A program made the translations under genes and the position numbers. Under the pieces are notes generated by a model that was not told the DNA's origin, did not search any database, and was given only the letters and a program-made list of their open reading frames with translations. Below, piece by piece: positions 46,496 to 55,696 of a stretch of 64,000 bases of DNA. The stretch spans positions 180,514-244,513 of the forward strand of contig CAZMFQ010000003.1 in NCBI GenBank assembly GCA_964565645.1. Reading direction: 5' to 3'. This DNA comes from JAHIQC01 sp964565645 (GTDB lineage: Bacteria; Actinomycetota; Coriobacteriia; Anaerosomatales; JAHIQC01). How positions within the stretch are numbered: the stretch's first letter is position 1; every line of letters starts with the position of its first letter.

Positions 46496-47293
46496 CTAGA
46501 GAATCAGGGCGCATGCGGTCATGAGCGCGACGCCTAGGATCATGGTGCCCCAATCGGTCGCCGTGAGCACACTCGCATGCAGCCGCGTGCGACCGACTCC
46601 GCCCCTGTAGCAGCGCGCCTCCATCGCGGTCGCGAGCTCGTCGGCGCGACGAAAGAGGCTCACGAACAACGGCACCAGAACCGGCACGTAGGCGCGGGCG
46701 CGGGCGAGGATGCCGCCGCGATCGAAGCGCGCGCCGCGCGCGGATTGGGCCACGATGATCTTCTGGGCCTCCTCGGCGGTCGTCGGGATGAAACGGAGGG
46801 CGATCGTGAGCATCATCGCAAGCTCCCCGACCGGGACACGCACGCGCTCCAGGGGACTGAGCACGCGCTCCAGCCCGTCAGTCAGGCCGACCGGCGAGGT
46901 CGTGAGCGTAAGCAGTGACGTCCCCATCACGAGAAGCACGATGCGGGCGCCGAAGAACATCCCGGTCACGAGCCCTTCGCCGTCGATCGCCAGCGGCCCC
47001 AGTCTCACAAGTGTCTCTGTCGCGGGGTTCCACCTGAGCGCATGTGCGAGCAGGGTGAACACGAGCAGGAACGAGATGGCCTTCAGCCCGCGGGCCACAA
47101 GCCGCAGCGGCACCCTCGAGGCCGACACGGCCACGACCGCGAAGATGGCCGCCGCGGCCAGCCCCGCGAAACCGTCGCTCGTGAACAACAGGGCGGTGTA
47201 GGCGACCGCGAGGCCCATCTTGGCCCGCGGTTCCAGCCGGTGCACAGCCGAGTCGACCGGGTAGAACTGGCCAAAGGGAAGTGCGGGTCTCAT
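46496..47293 (-). CDS. ecfT: ECF transporter transmembrane component EcfT
   Basis: Membrane T-component that couples two ATPases to vitamin-binding S-components. The 265 residues have about five or six membrane segments and the coupling-helix motifs AQSARGARFD and ATAMEARCYRGG (the A-R-G pair that sits in the ATPase grooves). It overlaps ecfA2 by four bases. No S-component gene is nearby, as expected for a shared group II module. Confidence 0.94.
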   Translation of the reverse strand: MRPALPFGQFYPVDSAVHRLEPRAKMGLAVAYTALLFTSDGFAGLAAAAIFAVVAVSASRVPLRLVARGLKAISFLLVFTLLAHALRWNPATETLVRLGPLAIDGEGLVTGMFFGARIVLLVMGTSLLTLTTSPVGLTDGLERVLSPLERVRVPVGELAMMLTIALRFIPTTAEEAQKIIVAQSARGARFDRGGILARARAYVPVLVPLFVSLFRRADELATAMEARCYRGGVGRTRLHASVLTATDWGTMILGVALMTACALIL

Positions 47294-48135
47294 CCGACCC
47301 GCCTTTCCAGCGCCGCGATCAGTGCACACGCGGCCGCGATCGGGTCGAGCCCGTTCGCGTCCACATCGAGTCCGTCCGCCCGCGCCGCCCGCATCACCGC
47401 GACGACATCAGGCACCGTCAGGCCCGCCCGCTCGAGCGGCGCAGGGTCCTCGATCAGCGCCTGGGCCTGGCCCGAGTACTCGCTGAGCCCCGCGCAGAGG
47501 ACCAGCGCGGCGTCCGCCCTGCCGAGGAACTCCTCAGCGTCGTGCGTGACGATCACGATCCCCGTGTCGCCCCGGAGCGAGTCGAGGACGGCGAGGAGGG
47601 CGTCGCGCCCGGCGGCATCGAGACCGGCGGTGGGCTCATCGAGAAGGAGGTAGCGAGGGCGCATTGCGAGCACGCCCGCCAGCGCGACGCGTCTGGCCTC
47701 GCCTCCCGAGAGCGTGAAGGGCGAGCGCGCCTGGAAGAGCTCGGGATCGAGGCCGACCACAGTCAGCGCCTCCCGAGCACGCTCCTCGGCAACCGAGCGG
47801 TCGAGTCCCTGGTTGCGGGGGCCGAACGCGACGTCCTCCAGGACGGTCTCCGCGAACAGCTGACTCTCCGGCGCCTGGAAGACGATGCCCACGCCTGCGT
47901 CGGTCCCGGCCAGCAGTCCGTCGCACTGAGCGTCCTCCAGGAACACTCCCCCGCGGGTCGGCTGGAGCAGCCCCGCAAGCAGCGAAAGCACCGTCGACTT
48001 GCCCGAGCCGGTCGGCCCTAGAACGAGTGTCACGGTGCCGACGTCGACCCTGAGGTCGACATCGGAGACCGCCGGGAGCGCGAACGGGGTCCCTTCACCG
48101 TAGGTATAGGACACGTCCCTGAGTTCTAGCGCCAT
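47290..48135 (-). CDS. ecfA2: ECF transporter ATPase EcfA2
   Basis: Second energy-coupling ATPase, 281 residues: Walker A GPTGSGKST, Q-loop FQAPESQL, signature LSGGEARRVALAGVL, Walker B YLLLDEPTAGLD and the switch H in VTHDAEE. The ATG at 48135 matches the family opening MALELRDVSYTYG and overlaps ecfA1 by ten bases. Confidence 0.94.
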   Translation of the reverse strand: MALELRDVSYTYGEGTPFALPAVSDVDLRVDVGTVTLVLGPTGSGKSTVLSLLAGLLQPTRGGVFLEDAQCDGLLAGTDAGVGIVFQAPESQLFAETVLEDVAFGPRNQGLDRSVAEERAREALTVVGLDPELFQARSPFTLSGGEARRVALAGVLAMRPRYLLLDEPTAGLDAAGRDALLAVLDSLRGDTGIVIVTHDAEEFLGRADAALVLCAGLSEYSGQAQALIEDPAPLERAGLTVPDVVAVMRAARADGLDVDANGLDPIAAACALIAALERRVG

Positions 48136-48938
48136 AGCGAAGCACCGATCGCGTCGGGGTCGAGCGCCCTCAGAGGCAGCCGCAGACCGTGCCTGCGCAG
48201 CTCCTCGGCCATGAACCAGATCGGAGGGAGGCGCAGACCGAGCGCCTCGAGTCCGCACTCACCCGCGAGCAGCCCATCGGGCGTGCCGAGGAACGCCACG
48301 GCACCGCGGTCGAGAACGAGCACCCTATCGGCGGTCAGAGCGTCGGCGAGGTGATGCGTGACGTGCACGATGCCACGGCCGGCGTCGCGAAGCCGGCCGA
48401 TGATCGCGAGGACGTCCGCGCGTCCGCGCGGATCGAGCATGGAGGTCGGCTCGTCGAGGACAAGGTAGGCCGGGTCCATCGCGAGAGCACCCGCTATCGC
48501 CAGGCGCTGCTTCTGCCCGCCGGAGAGCAGATGGGGCTCGCGCGCGGCGAACTCGGCGAGGCCGACCGCAGCCAGCGCGTCATCCACGCGACGCCGCAAC
48601 TCCTCGCGGGGCAGCCCAAGGTTCTCGGGGGCGAAGGCGACGTCCTCCTCCACGACGGTGCCGACGATCTGGTTGTCGGGGTCCTGTAGCACGAGACCCA
48701 CCTTGCTACGGACGTCCCAGTGCCGGTCGGCATCACGCGTGTCGATGCCGTCGACCCGAACGCTGCCGGAATCGGGAAGGAGTATGCCGTCCGTCAGCCG
48801 CACGAGCGTCGACTTGCCGGAGCCGTTCGCCCCGAGCACGGCCAGCACCTCGCCCGGACGGAGTTGGAGGCTCAGGTCGGTGAGCGCAGGCGCTTCGGGC
48901 CCCGCGTAGGAGTATGTCACCTGTTCGAACTCAAGCAT
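48126..48938 (-). CDS. ecfA1: ECF transporter ATPase EcfA1
   Basis: First energy-coupling ATPase, 270 residues: MLEFEQVTYSYAGPEAPAL, Walker A GANGSGKST, LQDPDNQIVGTVVEEDVAF (the EcfA1 Q-loop), signature LSGGQKQRLAIAGAL and Walker B YLVLDEPTSMLDP. With EcfA2 and EcfT it forms the shared module for uptake of vitamins or metal ions. It follows the rplQ terminator and has its own likely promoter. Confidence 0.95.
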   Translation of the reverse strand: MLEFEQVTYSYAGPEAPALTDLSLQLRPGEVLAVLGANGSGKSTLVRLTDGILLPDSGSVRVDGIDTRDADRHWDVRSKVGLVLQDPDNQIVGTVVEEDVAFAPENLGLPREELRRRVDDALAAVGLAEFAAREPHLLSGGQKQRLAIAGALAMDPAYLVLDEPTSMLDPRGRADVLAIIGRLRDAGRGIVHVTHHLADALTADRVLVLDRGAVAFLGTPDGLLAGECGLEALGLRLPPIWFMAEELRRHGLRLPLRALDPDAIGASLWR

Positions 48939-48975
48939 GACGGGAGCGCCTCCCTCGGTGCTCGGACAAGACAGA

Positions 48976-48984
48976 AGTATGACA
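48976..48984 (-). promoter_or_regulatory. Candidate extended -10 promoter of the ecf-truA operon
   Basis: TGT-CATACT on the minus strand (-10 at 48981-48976), about 40 bases before ecfA1. No good -35 box is seen at the expected distance. Confidence 0.4.
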
Positions 48985-49073
48985 TGCGCGGAAAGCCGGA
49001 TGTGCAGGGAGGAGCGTTCGTCGCAGGGTCAAGAGCGACTGCGGTCCCCGACTCGTCACCGACCGCGGACGCA

Positions 49074-49099
49074 ACGAGGGCCCCTGCCGGGGCCCTCGT
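49074..49099 (-). terminator. Terminator after rplQ
   Basis: A perfect 11-bp stem, ACGAGGGCCCC and its complement, with a TGCC loop, 22 bases past the rplQ stop. It ends the infA-to-rplQ transcript. Confidence 0.78.
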
Positions 49100-49121
49100 C
49101 AGCACTGCGATGCACGTCGAA

Positions 49122-49475
49122 CTAGTCGACGAGTTCCAGGATCACCATGGGAGCGGCATCACCCTTGCGGGGGCCGAGCTTGAGGATCCGTGTGTAGCCG
49201 CCATCGCGTCCCTCGAAACGAGGAGCGATGTCGGTGAAGATCTTCTGGACCAGTTCCTTGTCACCAAGTGCGGCCAGAGCCAGACGTCGCGAATGCACGT
49301 CGCCCTTCTTGCCCCACGTGATCACCTTGTCCACAAGTGAGCGGACTTCCTTGGCGCGAGCCTCGGTCGTCTTGATGCGCTCGTTGGTGAACAGCGCGAT
49401 CGCGAGACTCTTGAGTATCGCCTTGGTGTGGCTCGCATCGCTACCGAGCTTGCGGCCCTTCTTGAGGTGTCTCAT
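49122..49475 (-). CDS. rplQ: Ribosomal protein L17
   Basis: 117-residue large-subunit protein lining the exit tunnel. Opening MRHLKKGRKLGSDASH and the ITTEARAKEVR-like stretch (RIKTTEARAKEVRSLVDKVIT) are typical. Last gene of the alpha operon, 16 bases after rpoA. Confidence 0.97.
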   Translation of the reverse strand: MRHLKKGRKLGSDASHTKAILKSLAIALFTNERIKTTEARAKEVRSLVDKVITWGKKGDVHSRRLALAALGDKELVQKIFTDIAPRFEGRDGGYTRILKLGPRKGDAAPMVILELVD

Positions 49476-49491
49476 CGTCAGATATCTCCTA

Positions 49492-50430
49492 CTACGCTTT
49501 CAGGCCCAAGCCCATGCCCTGCAGCTTGTCCTTGACCTCTTCGATCGACTTTGCGCCGAAGTTGCGGATGTTGAGCAGGTCGCCCTCGGTGCACTCGGTG
49601 AGCTGTCCGATGGTGTTGACTCCCTGACGCTTCAGGCAGTTGTACGAACGAACAGACAGGTCGAGCTCCTCGATCGGCGTGTCGAGCACGCTCTCGCTCT
49701 CATCGATGGCCGCGGCGAAGATACCCTCGTCGGAGAGCGGCGTGAGCGCGTGGTCGGTGAAGACCATCATGTGCTCATCGATGATGTTGGCGGCACGCGC
49801 GACGGCGTCGTTCGGGTGGATCGCCCCGTTGGTCTCGACCTCGAGGATGAGCTTGTCGTAGTCGGTGCGCTGACCGACTCGGGTGTTCTCGACCACGTAT
49901 GCGCAGCGGATGACCGGGCTGAACAACGAATCGACCGTGATGACACCGATCGGATCCTCGGCCCGCTTGTTGCGGTCCGCGGAGACATACCCGCGGCCGA
50001 CGCCGACACGGACGCTCATCTCGAACTTGGCGCCCTTGTTGAGGGTCGCCACGACCTGATCCGGGTTTACGAGCTCGAACTCGGCGGGGACCTTGAGGTC
50101 CGCGCCGGTCACGGTCGTCGGGCCCGACGCGGAAAGCGTGGCCACGGCATCGCCGGCCCCGATCCCGGTCTCGCGGAACACGAGGTTCTTCACATTCAGC
50201 ACCACGTCCGTGACGTCCTCGCGGACACCATCGATCGGCGTGAACTCGTGCTGCACTCCCTCGACGCGGATGGAGGTCGCAGCAGCGCCCTGCAGCGAGG
50301 AGAGCAGCACGCGGCGCATGCAGTTGCCCAACGTGTACCCGAACCCGCGCTCCAGCGGCTCGACGATGTAGCGAGCGACGGTGTCGTCGATCTGCTCCAC
50401 GGTCACCTGCGGTCTCATGAACTCTGTCAC
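49492..50430 (-). CDS. rpoA: RNA polymerase alpha subunit
   Basis: 312-residue assembly scaffold of RNA polymerase. The N-terminal dimerisation domain has VEPLERGFGYTLGNCMRRVLLSS. The C-terminal domain (about 245-310) has the helix-hairpin-helix IEELDLSVRSYNCLKRQGVNTIG that contacts UP elements and activators. Confidence 0.98.
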   Translation of the reverse strand: MTEFMRPQVTVEQIDDTVARYIVEPLERGFGYTLGNCMRRVLLSSLQGAAATSIRVEGVQHEFTPIDGVREDVTDVVLNVKNLVFRETGIGAGDAVATLSASGPTTVTGADLKVPAEFELVNPDQVVATLNKGAKFEMSVRVGVGRGYVSADRNKRAEDPIGVITVDSLFSPVIRCAYVVENTRVGQRTDYDKLILEVETNGAIHPNDAVARAANIIDEHMMVFTDHALTPLSDEGIFAAAIDESESVLDTPIEELDLSVRSYNCLKRQGVNTIGQLTECTEGDLLNIRNFGAKSIEEVKDKLQGMGLGLKA

Positions 50431-50461
50431 TTCTTAAGCCTCCTTGGCTTGTCCGTGCGTC

Positions 50462-51088
50462 CTACTTCGAGTAGAGCTCGACGATCAGCTGCTCGCGAAC
50501 AGGAGCATCGATCTGATCACGCTCGGGCAAGGACAGCACTTTGCCAGCCAGCTTCTCGATGTCCACCTCGAGCCACCCCGGAACCTCGACCTTCTCCGAA
50601 GAGATCAGCGAGGTCTTGATGACCAGGAGGTCCTTGGACTTCTCAGCCACCGAGATGGTGTCGCCCGGACGGATCCGGTACGAAGGGATGTTGACCTTGC
50701 GGCCGTTGACCTTGATGTGGTTATGACGGACCACCTGACGCGCCTCATCACGAGACTTCGCGAAGCCGAGTCGGTAGACCACGTTGTCCAGACGGCTCTC
50801 AAGCAGGCGAAGAAGGTTCTCGCCCGTGATGCCCGCCTGACGGTTGGCAAGGTTGTAGTAACCGCGGAACTGCTTCTCGAGCAGGCCGTACATCCGCTTG
50901 GTCTTCTGCTTCTCGCGAAGCTGCACCCGGTACTCCGAGTCACGCGGGCGCTTCTTGCCGGCCTGACCCGGCGGGTAAGGACGACGCTCGATGCCACACT
51001 TGTCGCTGTAGCACCGGTCGCCCTTCAGGAATAGCTTCACACCTTCGCGGCGGCACAGTCGGCAGTCCGCCCCGGTATAACGTGCCAT
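50462..51088 (-). CDS. rpsD: Ribosomal protein S4 (zinc-binding form)
   Basis: Primary 16S-binding protein of 208 residues and, in other bacteria, an operon autoregulator. The N-terminus holds the zinc cysteines (CRLCRREG, CYSDKC), and the S4 RNA-binding domain lies at about 98-160 (RLDNVVYRLGFAKSRDEARQ). Confidence 0.97.
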   Translation of the reverse strand: MARYTGADCRLCRREGVKLFLKGDRCYSDKCGIERRPYPPGQAGKKRPRDSEYRVQLREKQKTKRMYGLLEKQFRGYYNLANRQAGITGENLLRLLESRLDNVVYRLGFAKSRDEARQVVRHNHIKVNGRKVNIPSYRIRPGDTISVAEKSKDLLVIKTSLISSEKVEVPGWLEVDIEKLAGKVLSLPERDQIDAPVREQLIVELYSK

Positions 51089-51108
51089 CGTTGGGATCCT
51101 CCTGAATG

Positions 51109-51510
51109 CTAAACGCGGCGGCGCTTGCGCGGCCGGCAGCCATTGTGCGGAACGGGGGTGCAGTCCTGGATGCTCGCGATCTCCAGACCTGCGGCCTGCA
51201 GTGAACGGATAGCGGTCTCACGGCCGGAGCCGGGACCCTTCACGAACACGGAGACCTTGCGCATGCCGTGCTCCATGGCTGCCTTGGCACAAGCCTCGGC
51301 TGCCATCTGCGCGGCGAACGGGGTGGACTTGCGAGAGCCCTTGAACCCGACGGTGCCGGCAGAACGCCATGCGATCACGTTTCCCGTGGGGTCAGTGATG
51401 CTGATGATGGTGTTGTTGAATGTCGACTTGATGTGCGCCTGGCCGACCGCGATGTTCTTGCGCTCGCTGCGGCGTACACGGGTCTTGACGGTCTTCTTCT
51501 TGGCAGCCAT
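51109..51510 (-). CDS. rpsK: Ribosomal protein S11
   Basis: 133-residue platform protein. A lysine-rich start is followed by AVGQAHIKSTFNNTIISITD and the RNA-contacting end PVPHNGCRPRKRRRV. Confidence 0.97.
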   Translation of the reverse strand: MAAKKKTVKTRVRRSERKNIAVGQAHIKSTFNNTIISITDPTGNVIAWRSAGTVGFKGSRKSTPFAAQMAAEACAKAAMEHGMRKVSVFVKGPGSGRETAIRSLQAAGLEIASIQDCTPVPHNGCRPRKRRRV

Positions 51511-51513
51511 ACC

Positions 51514-51888
51514 CTACTTGCCCTTCTTCTTCGCGCCGATCTGACGCCTCGGACCCTTACGGGTACGAGCGTTGGTGTGCGTACGCTGACCACGGACCGG
51601 AAGTCCACGGCGATGACGCAGGCCGCGATAGCAGCCGATCTCCATCAGGCGCTTGATGTTCTGGCTGACCTCACGGCGGAGGTCACCCTCGACCTGCAGA
51701 TTGCGGTCGATGTACTCACGAAGACGAACGACCTCTTCCTCGGTGAGGTTTCGGACGCGCGTGTCCGGATCGATCCCGGTCTCGCGTAGGATCTGCTGGC
51801 TGGTCGTCAGACCGATGCCGTAGATGTAGGTGAGGCCGATCTCAACGCGCTTCTCGCGCGGGAGGTCGACACCTGTGATACGGGCCAC
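51514..51888 (-). CDS. rpsM: Ribosomal protein S13
   Basis: 124-residue head protein that contacts the P-site tRNA and the large subunit. MARITGVDLPREKRVEIGL, the YRGLRHRRGLPVRGQRTHTNARTRKG tract (given in full by positions 51520-51600) and the basic KKKGK end are diagnostic. Confidence 0.96.
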   Translation of the reverse strand: MARITGVDLPREKRVEIGLTYIYGIGLTTSQQILRETGIDPDTRVRNLTEEEVVRLREYIDRNLQVEGDLRREVSQNIKRLMEIGCYRGLRHRRGLPVRGQRTHTNARTRKGPRRQIGAKKKGK

Positions 51889-51900
51889 TCGTGCTCCCTC

Positions 51901-52014
51901 CTAGCCCTGACGCTGCTTATGGCGCGGGTTCTCACAGATCACGAGAACACGACCATGGCGCCGGATGATCTTGCACTTGTCACACATCTTCTTGACCGAA
52001 GGTCTGACCTTCAT
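51901..52014 (-). CDS. rpmJ: Ribosomal protein L36 (zinc-binding form)
   Basis: Tiny 37-residue protein, MKVRPSVKKMCDKC and CENPRHKQRQG, with the C-x2-C, C and H zinc ligands. ATG at 52014 is the true start; the frame continues upstream without coding meaning. Confidence 0.96.
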   Translation of the reverse strand: MKVRPSVKKMCDKCKIIRRHGRVLVICENPRHKQRQG

Positions 52015-52135
52015 CGTTCTCCCTTTCGGCGTTCTTGCATCTATCTGCACGCCCAGCCGCAGGCGCGAAGTTTCCGATGACTCGGGGTCGAACACGCCTC
52101 CGGGCGTGTCCCATACCCCTCCAACAAAGCGGGTG

Positions 52136-52357
52136 TTACTTGTATCTGTACGTGATGCGACCGCGGGTCAAGTCGTACGGGGAAAGCTCCACGACGACCC
52201 GGTCGCCCGGAAGGATGCGGATGTAGTGCATGCGCATCTTCCCTGAGATGTGCGCAAGGACCTTGTGGCCGTTATCGAGCTCTACGCGGAACATCGCGTT
52301 GGGCAGAGGCTCGACGACCACGCCTTCCATCTCTATGGAGTCTTCACGTTTCGCCAC
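52136..52357 (-). CDS. infA: Translation initiation factor IF-1
   Basis: 73-residue OB-fold protein that occupies the A-site during initiation (EMEGVVVEPLPNAMFRVEL, GHKVLAHISGKMRMHYIRIL). GTG start. It leads the infA-rpmJ-rpsM-rpsK-rpsD-rpoA-rplQ run. Confidence 0.97.
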   Translation of the reverse strand: MAKREDSIEMEGVVVEPLPNAMFRVELDNGHKVLAHISGKMRMHYIRILPGDRVVVELSPYDLTRGRITYRYK

Positions 52358-52400
52358 GTACTACCTGTCTCCCTCTCGGGGCTTGAAGCCGCAAATGAGT

Positions 52401-52429
52401 AGTATACCTATGGGTCCTATGTGCGTAAA
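52401..52429 (-). promoter_or_regulatory. Promoter of the infA-rplQ operon
   Basis: TTTACG (52429-52424), exactly 17 bases, TATACT (52406-52401) on the minus strand, in the 95-base gap after map. The leader would be about 40 bases. It allows the alpha operon to be expressed apart from the spc operon. Confidence 0.7.
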
Positions 52430-52452
52430 GCATTCTTTCGCGCCGCAGTCGG

Positions 52453-53202
52453 CTATTCGAGCGTCAGGATGATGGGTCCGTCCGGCCCGATGGCCACGGT
52501 GTGCTCGAAATGCGCCGAGTATGCGCCGTCATCGGTCACGACCGTCCAACCGTCGTCAAGGGAGCGCACGTCGGCGGATCCGGCGTTGATCATCGGCTCG
52601 ATGGCCAGCACCATACCCTCCTGAAGCGCGGGGCCCTTCCCGGCGGGGCCATAGTTCGGTATCTGGGGCTCCTCATGCATGGACCGCCCGATACCGTGGC
52701 CCACATACTCGCGCACCACGGAGAAGCCGGCGGCCTCAGCGACCGACTGGACCGCATGGGATATGTCGTAGAGCCGCATACCCGGGCGGGCCTGGGCGAT
52801 ACCGGCCTCCAGGGAACGCCGCGTCGCATCCAGCAACGCAGCGGCTTCGGCGGAGACGCTGCCTACGGGGAACGTCATCGCCGAATCCCCGTAATAGCCC
52901 TCCACGATCGCGCCGACGTCCACCGAGAGGATGTCTCCCTCTGTCAGCACACGCGCACGTGACGGGATGCCGTGAACGACTTCCTTGTTGACCGAAGCGC
53001 AGATCGTGGCCGGAAAGCCGTGATAACCCTTGAAGGCCGGAACCGCTCCGGCCTGGCGGATCAACTCCTCGGCGAGTGAATCCAATTCCGCGGTGGTGAT
53101 GCCGGGAGCGACTGCCTCCCCGACAAGACGAAGAGCCCGGGCGGTGACCCGCCCGGCCTCTCTCATCGTCTCTATCTCGGCTGCCGACTTCCGGATGATC
53201 AC
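52453..53202 (-). CDS. map: Methionine aminopeptidase, type I
   Basis: Removes the initiator methionine from new proteins. 249 residues with the metal ligands in context: HGIPSRARVLTEGDILSVDVGA (two Asp residues), YVGHGIGRSMHEEP, VLAIEPM and EHTVAIG. The GTG at 53202 follows adk by four bases and has GAAGGTCG upstream; the frame runs further upstream only as antisense-free overlap with adk. Confidence 0.95.
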   Translation of the reverse strand: MIIRKSAAEIETMREAGRVTARALRLVGEAVAPGITTAELDSLAEELIRQAGAVPAFKGYHGFPATICASVNKEVVHGIPSRARVLTEGDILSVDVGAIVEGYYGDSAMTFPVGSVSAEAAALLDATRRSLEAGIAQARPGMRLYDISHAVQSVAEAAGFSVVREYVGHGIGRSMHEEPQIPNYGPAGKGPALQEGMVLAIEPMINAGSADVRSLDDGWTVVTDDGAYSAHFEHTVAIGPDGPIILTLE

Positions 53203-53206
53203 GAAA

Positions 53207-53854
53207 TCATCGACCTTCGAGGATTCCCTCGACATCGGCGAAGACGGCGTCGACCGAACGATTCCCGTCGATCGCGTGAAGCAGGCCCTGGCCCGAGTAG
53301 AACGGCACGAGCGCGGAGGTGATCGCATCGTAATCGTTGAGGCGCTTGGTCGCGGCCTCGACCGTGTCGTCGTCGCGCTGATAGACCTCACCGGCGCACG
53401 AATCGCAGACACCCTCGGTGGCCGGCATCTCACCCATGACGTTGTAGATGCGCCCACAGGCACGACACTGTCTGCGGGACGTCAAACGACCCATGAGCAC
53501 ATCACGTGGCACCTCGATGGAAACGACCGCGTCCAGGCCGATGCCCATCTCGGCGAGCGCGGCGTCGAGTGCCTCGGCCTGCGGCAGCGTACGAGGGAAG
53601 CCGTCGAGCATGAAGCCCGCAGCACAGTCCGGCTGAGACAGGCGGTCTTTCACCATGGCGATGACGACCTCGTCAGGCACGAGCTGCCCCGCGTCCATAT
53701 AGCGCTTGGCCTCCATGCCGAGCGGTGTGCCCTCCGAGACGTTCTTGCGGAAGATGTCACCGGTCGAGATGTGGGTGAGCCCGAACTTCTCGACGATCTT
53801 CGCCGCCTGCGTTCCCTTGCCCGCGCCAGCGGCGCCCAAAAGCACGATGTTCAT
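53207..53854 (-). CDS. adk: Adenylate kinase (zinc-lid form)
   Basis: Interconverts ATP, ADP and AMP. 215 residues: P-loop GAAGAGKGTQA at residues 7-17, LDGFPRT, and a lid with four cysteines (CRACGRIYN, CDSCAG) that bind zinc, as in Gram-positive enzymes. Confidence 0.97.
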   Translation of the reverse strand: MNIVLLGAAGAGKGTQAAKIVEKFGLTHISTGDIFRKNVSEGTPLGMEAKRYMDAGQLVPDEVVIAMVKDRLSQPDCAAGFMLDGFPRTLPQAEALDAALAEMGIGLDAVVSIEVPRDVLMGRLTSRRQCRACGRIYNVMGEMPATEGVCDSCAGEVYQRDDDTVEAATKRLNDYDAITSALVPFYSGQGLLHAIDGNRSVDAVFADVEGILEGR

Positions 53855-53881
53855 CGGTCCCTCTCCTCCTCGCCGGCGTGC

Positions 53882-55138
53882 CTACTTGAAGAAGCCGTCG
53901 TAGTGACGCATCTTGAGCTGGCTCTCGATCTGGATCATCGTCTCGAGCGCGACGCTCACGAGGATGAGGATCGACGTTCCGCCGAACTGCTCAAGGATCG
54001 TCACATCGGTCAGACGGAACATGATCGTCGGCCCGATCGCGATCATCGCCAGGAAGATGGCTCCCGGCAACGTGATGCGATTGAGTACGTTCTCGATGTA
54101 GGTCACAGTCGCGCTGCCGGGACGCACCCCGGGGATGAACCCGCCGTTCTTGCGAAGGTTGTCCGCAAGGTCGATCGGGTTGAACACGAGCGCGGTATAG
54201 AAGTACGCGAAGAACACCACGAGCGCCGAGTAGAAGATGTAGTACATCCAACCGCTCGACAGCGCGTTGCCGACCTTCTGAAGCGTGGCGTTGTTGATGA
54301 TGATCGCGATCTGCGCCGGGAAGAACAGCAGCGCGGAGGCGAAAATGATCGGGATGACGCCGGCGCCGTTGACCTTGAGCGGGATGTAGGTACCCGAACC
54401 GCCGTAGACCTTGCGGCCGACGACGCGCTTCGCGTACTGCACCGGGATCCGGCGCTGGCCCCGCTCCATGAACACGATCGCGGCGATCACGAAGACGAAC
54501 AACACCATAGTGAAGAGCGCCATACCGGGGTTACCGACCCGGAACGCCTGATACACCGCGGTCGGGAAGCGGGCGACAATGCTCGTGAAGATCAGCAGCG
54601 ACATGCCGTTTCCAACACCGCGCTGAGTGATGAGCTCGCCCATCCACATGATCATCGCAGTACCGGCGATGAGCGTGATGACGATGACCGCGTTGCTGAT
54701 GATGTCCATGGAAGGACGTCCGGCAGACTGCAGGGCGGTCCTGAACACGCCGAGCAGAGCGATGGACTGCAGCAGTGCGATGGCGAGCGTCAGGTACCGT
54801 GCCCACTGCGTTATCTTGCGCTGACCCGACTCGCCCTCTTTCGACCAACGCTCAAGCGTCGGGATGACACCCTGCAGCAGCTGCATGATGATCGTCGCCG
54901 TGATGTAGGGCATGATGCCCAGAGAGAACACCGCGAACTGCTCGAGGGCACCGCCGGAGAACATGTTGAGCATGCCGAGCGTGGCCTGGCCCTCGATGAT
55001 CGTCTTCACGGTACCGGCATCGATACCCGGCACCGGGATGAACGAGCCGACCCTGTAGAGCGCGATTATGACCAGCGTGAACAGGATCTTGCGGCGCAGC
55101 TCCGGGACGCGGAACGCGTTTGCAAGCGCGGTGATCAC
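53882..55138 (-). CDS. secY: Protein translocase subunit SecY
   Basis: Channel of the Sec translocon, 418 residues and about ten membrane segments. Family marks are FRVPELRRKILFTLVIIALYRVG (N-terminus, by position 55120-55050), the plug-region GGALEQFAVFSLGIMPYITATI and the cytosolic loop ERGQRRIPVQYAKRVVGR. Overlaps rplO by four bases. Confidence 0.97.
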   Translation of the reverse strand: MITALANAFRVPELRRKILFTLVIIALYRVGSFIPVPGIDAGTVKTIIEGQATLGMLNMFSGGALEQFAVFSLGIMPYITATIIMQLLQGVIPTLERWSKEGESGQRKITQWARYLTLAIALLQSIALLGVFRTALQSAGRPSMDIISNAVIVITLIAGTAMIMWMGELITQRGVGNGMSLLIFTSIVARFPTAVYQAFRVGNPGMALFTMVLFVFVIAAIVFMERGQRRIPVQYAKRVVGRKVYGGSGTYIPLKVNGAGVIPIIFASALLFFPAQIAIIINNATLQKVGNALSSGWMYYIFYSALVVFFAYFYTALVFNPIDLADNLRKNGGFIPGVRPGSATVTYIENVLNRITLPGAIFLAMIAIGPTIMFRLTDVTILEQFGGTSILILVSVALETMIQIESQLKMRHYDGFFK

Positions 55139-55581
55139 AGCGTCTCGACCGTCCCTCCAGCCGCCTCGACCTTCTGGCGGGCCGCTGCTGAAATCTTGTC
55201 GACCTTCACGGTGAGCTTCTTGCTCAGTTCGCCGTCGCCCAGGACCTTGACAGGTACCTGCTTCGACTTGATGAGGCCCGCGGCGAACAGGGAGTCGATA
55301 TCGACGACATCGCCCGCTGAGAAGCGATCCTCAAGGCGCGAGACATTGATGACGGAATACTCGGTGCGGAAGCGGTTCTTGAAGCCCGGAAGCTTCGGAA
55401 GACGCATGTGCAGCGGGTTCTGGCCGCCCTCGAAACCGGGGCCCTTACCGCCGCCGGCGCGGGAGTTCTGGCCCTTGTCGCCGCGACCGGCGGTCGAACC
55501 ATGACCGCTGCCGTTGCCGCGACCGACGCGCTTGCGCGGCTTGCGCGACCCGGGGGCCGGGAACAGATCGTGTACCTGCAT
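55135..55581 (-). CDS. rplO: Ribosomal protein L15
   Basis: 148-residue assembly protein. MQVHDLFPAPGSRKPRKRVGRG and the glycine-rich GSGHGSTAGRGDKGQNSRAGGG tract are typical. ATG at 55581 is used; the frame extends upstream without a ribosome-binding site. Confidence 0.96.
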   Translation of the reverse strand: MQVHDLFPAPGSRKPRKRVGRGNGSGHGSTAGRGDKGQNSRAGGGKGPGFEGGQNPLHMRLPKLPGFKNRFRTEYSVINVSRLEDRFSAGDVVDIDSLFAAGLIKSKQVPVKVLGDGELSKKLTVKVDKISAAARQKVEAAGGTVETL

Positions 55582-55696
55582 TCTCAGTGCTCCTTTTCTC
55601 GCTTGCCGGACGGTGGTTCCGCCCGCTGCCGGCTGCTCGCCGCCGGCTGACTTCATGGTCGACGCGGCGGCGCCGCGCCGTACACGCCGAGGGGTG

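Noticed and set aside
53030..55504. 824-codon open frame on the plus strand opposite adk, secY and rplO
   Set aside because: Spans several real genes on the other strand and has the low-complexity Arg/Asp/His composition of antisense frames.
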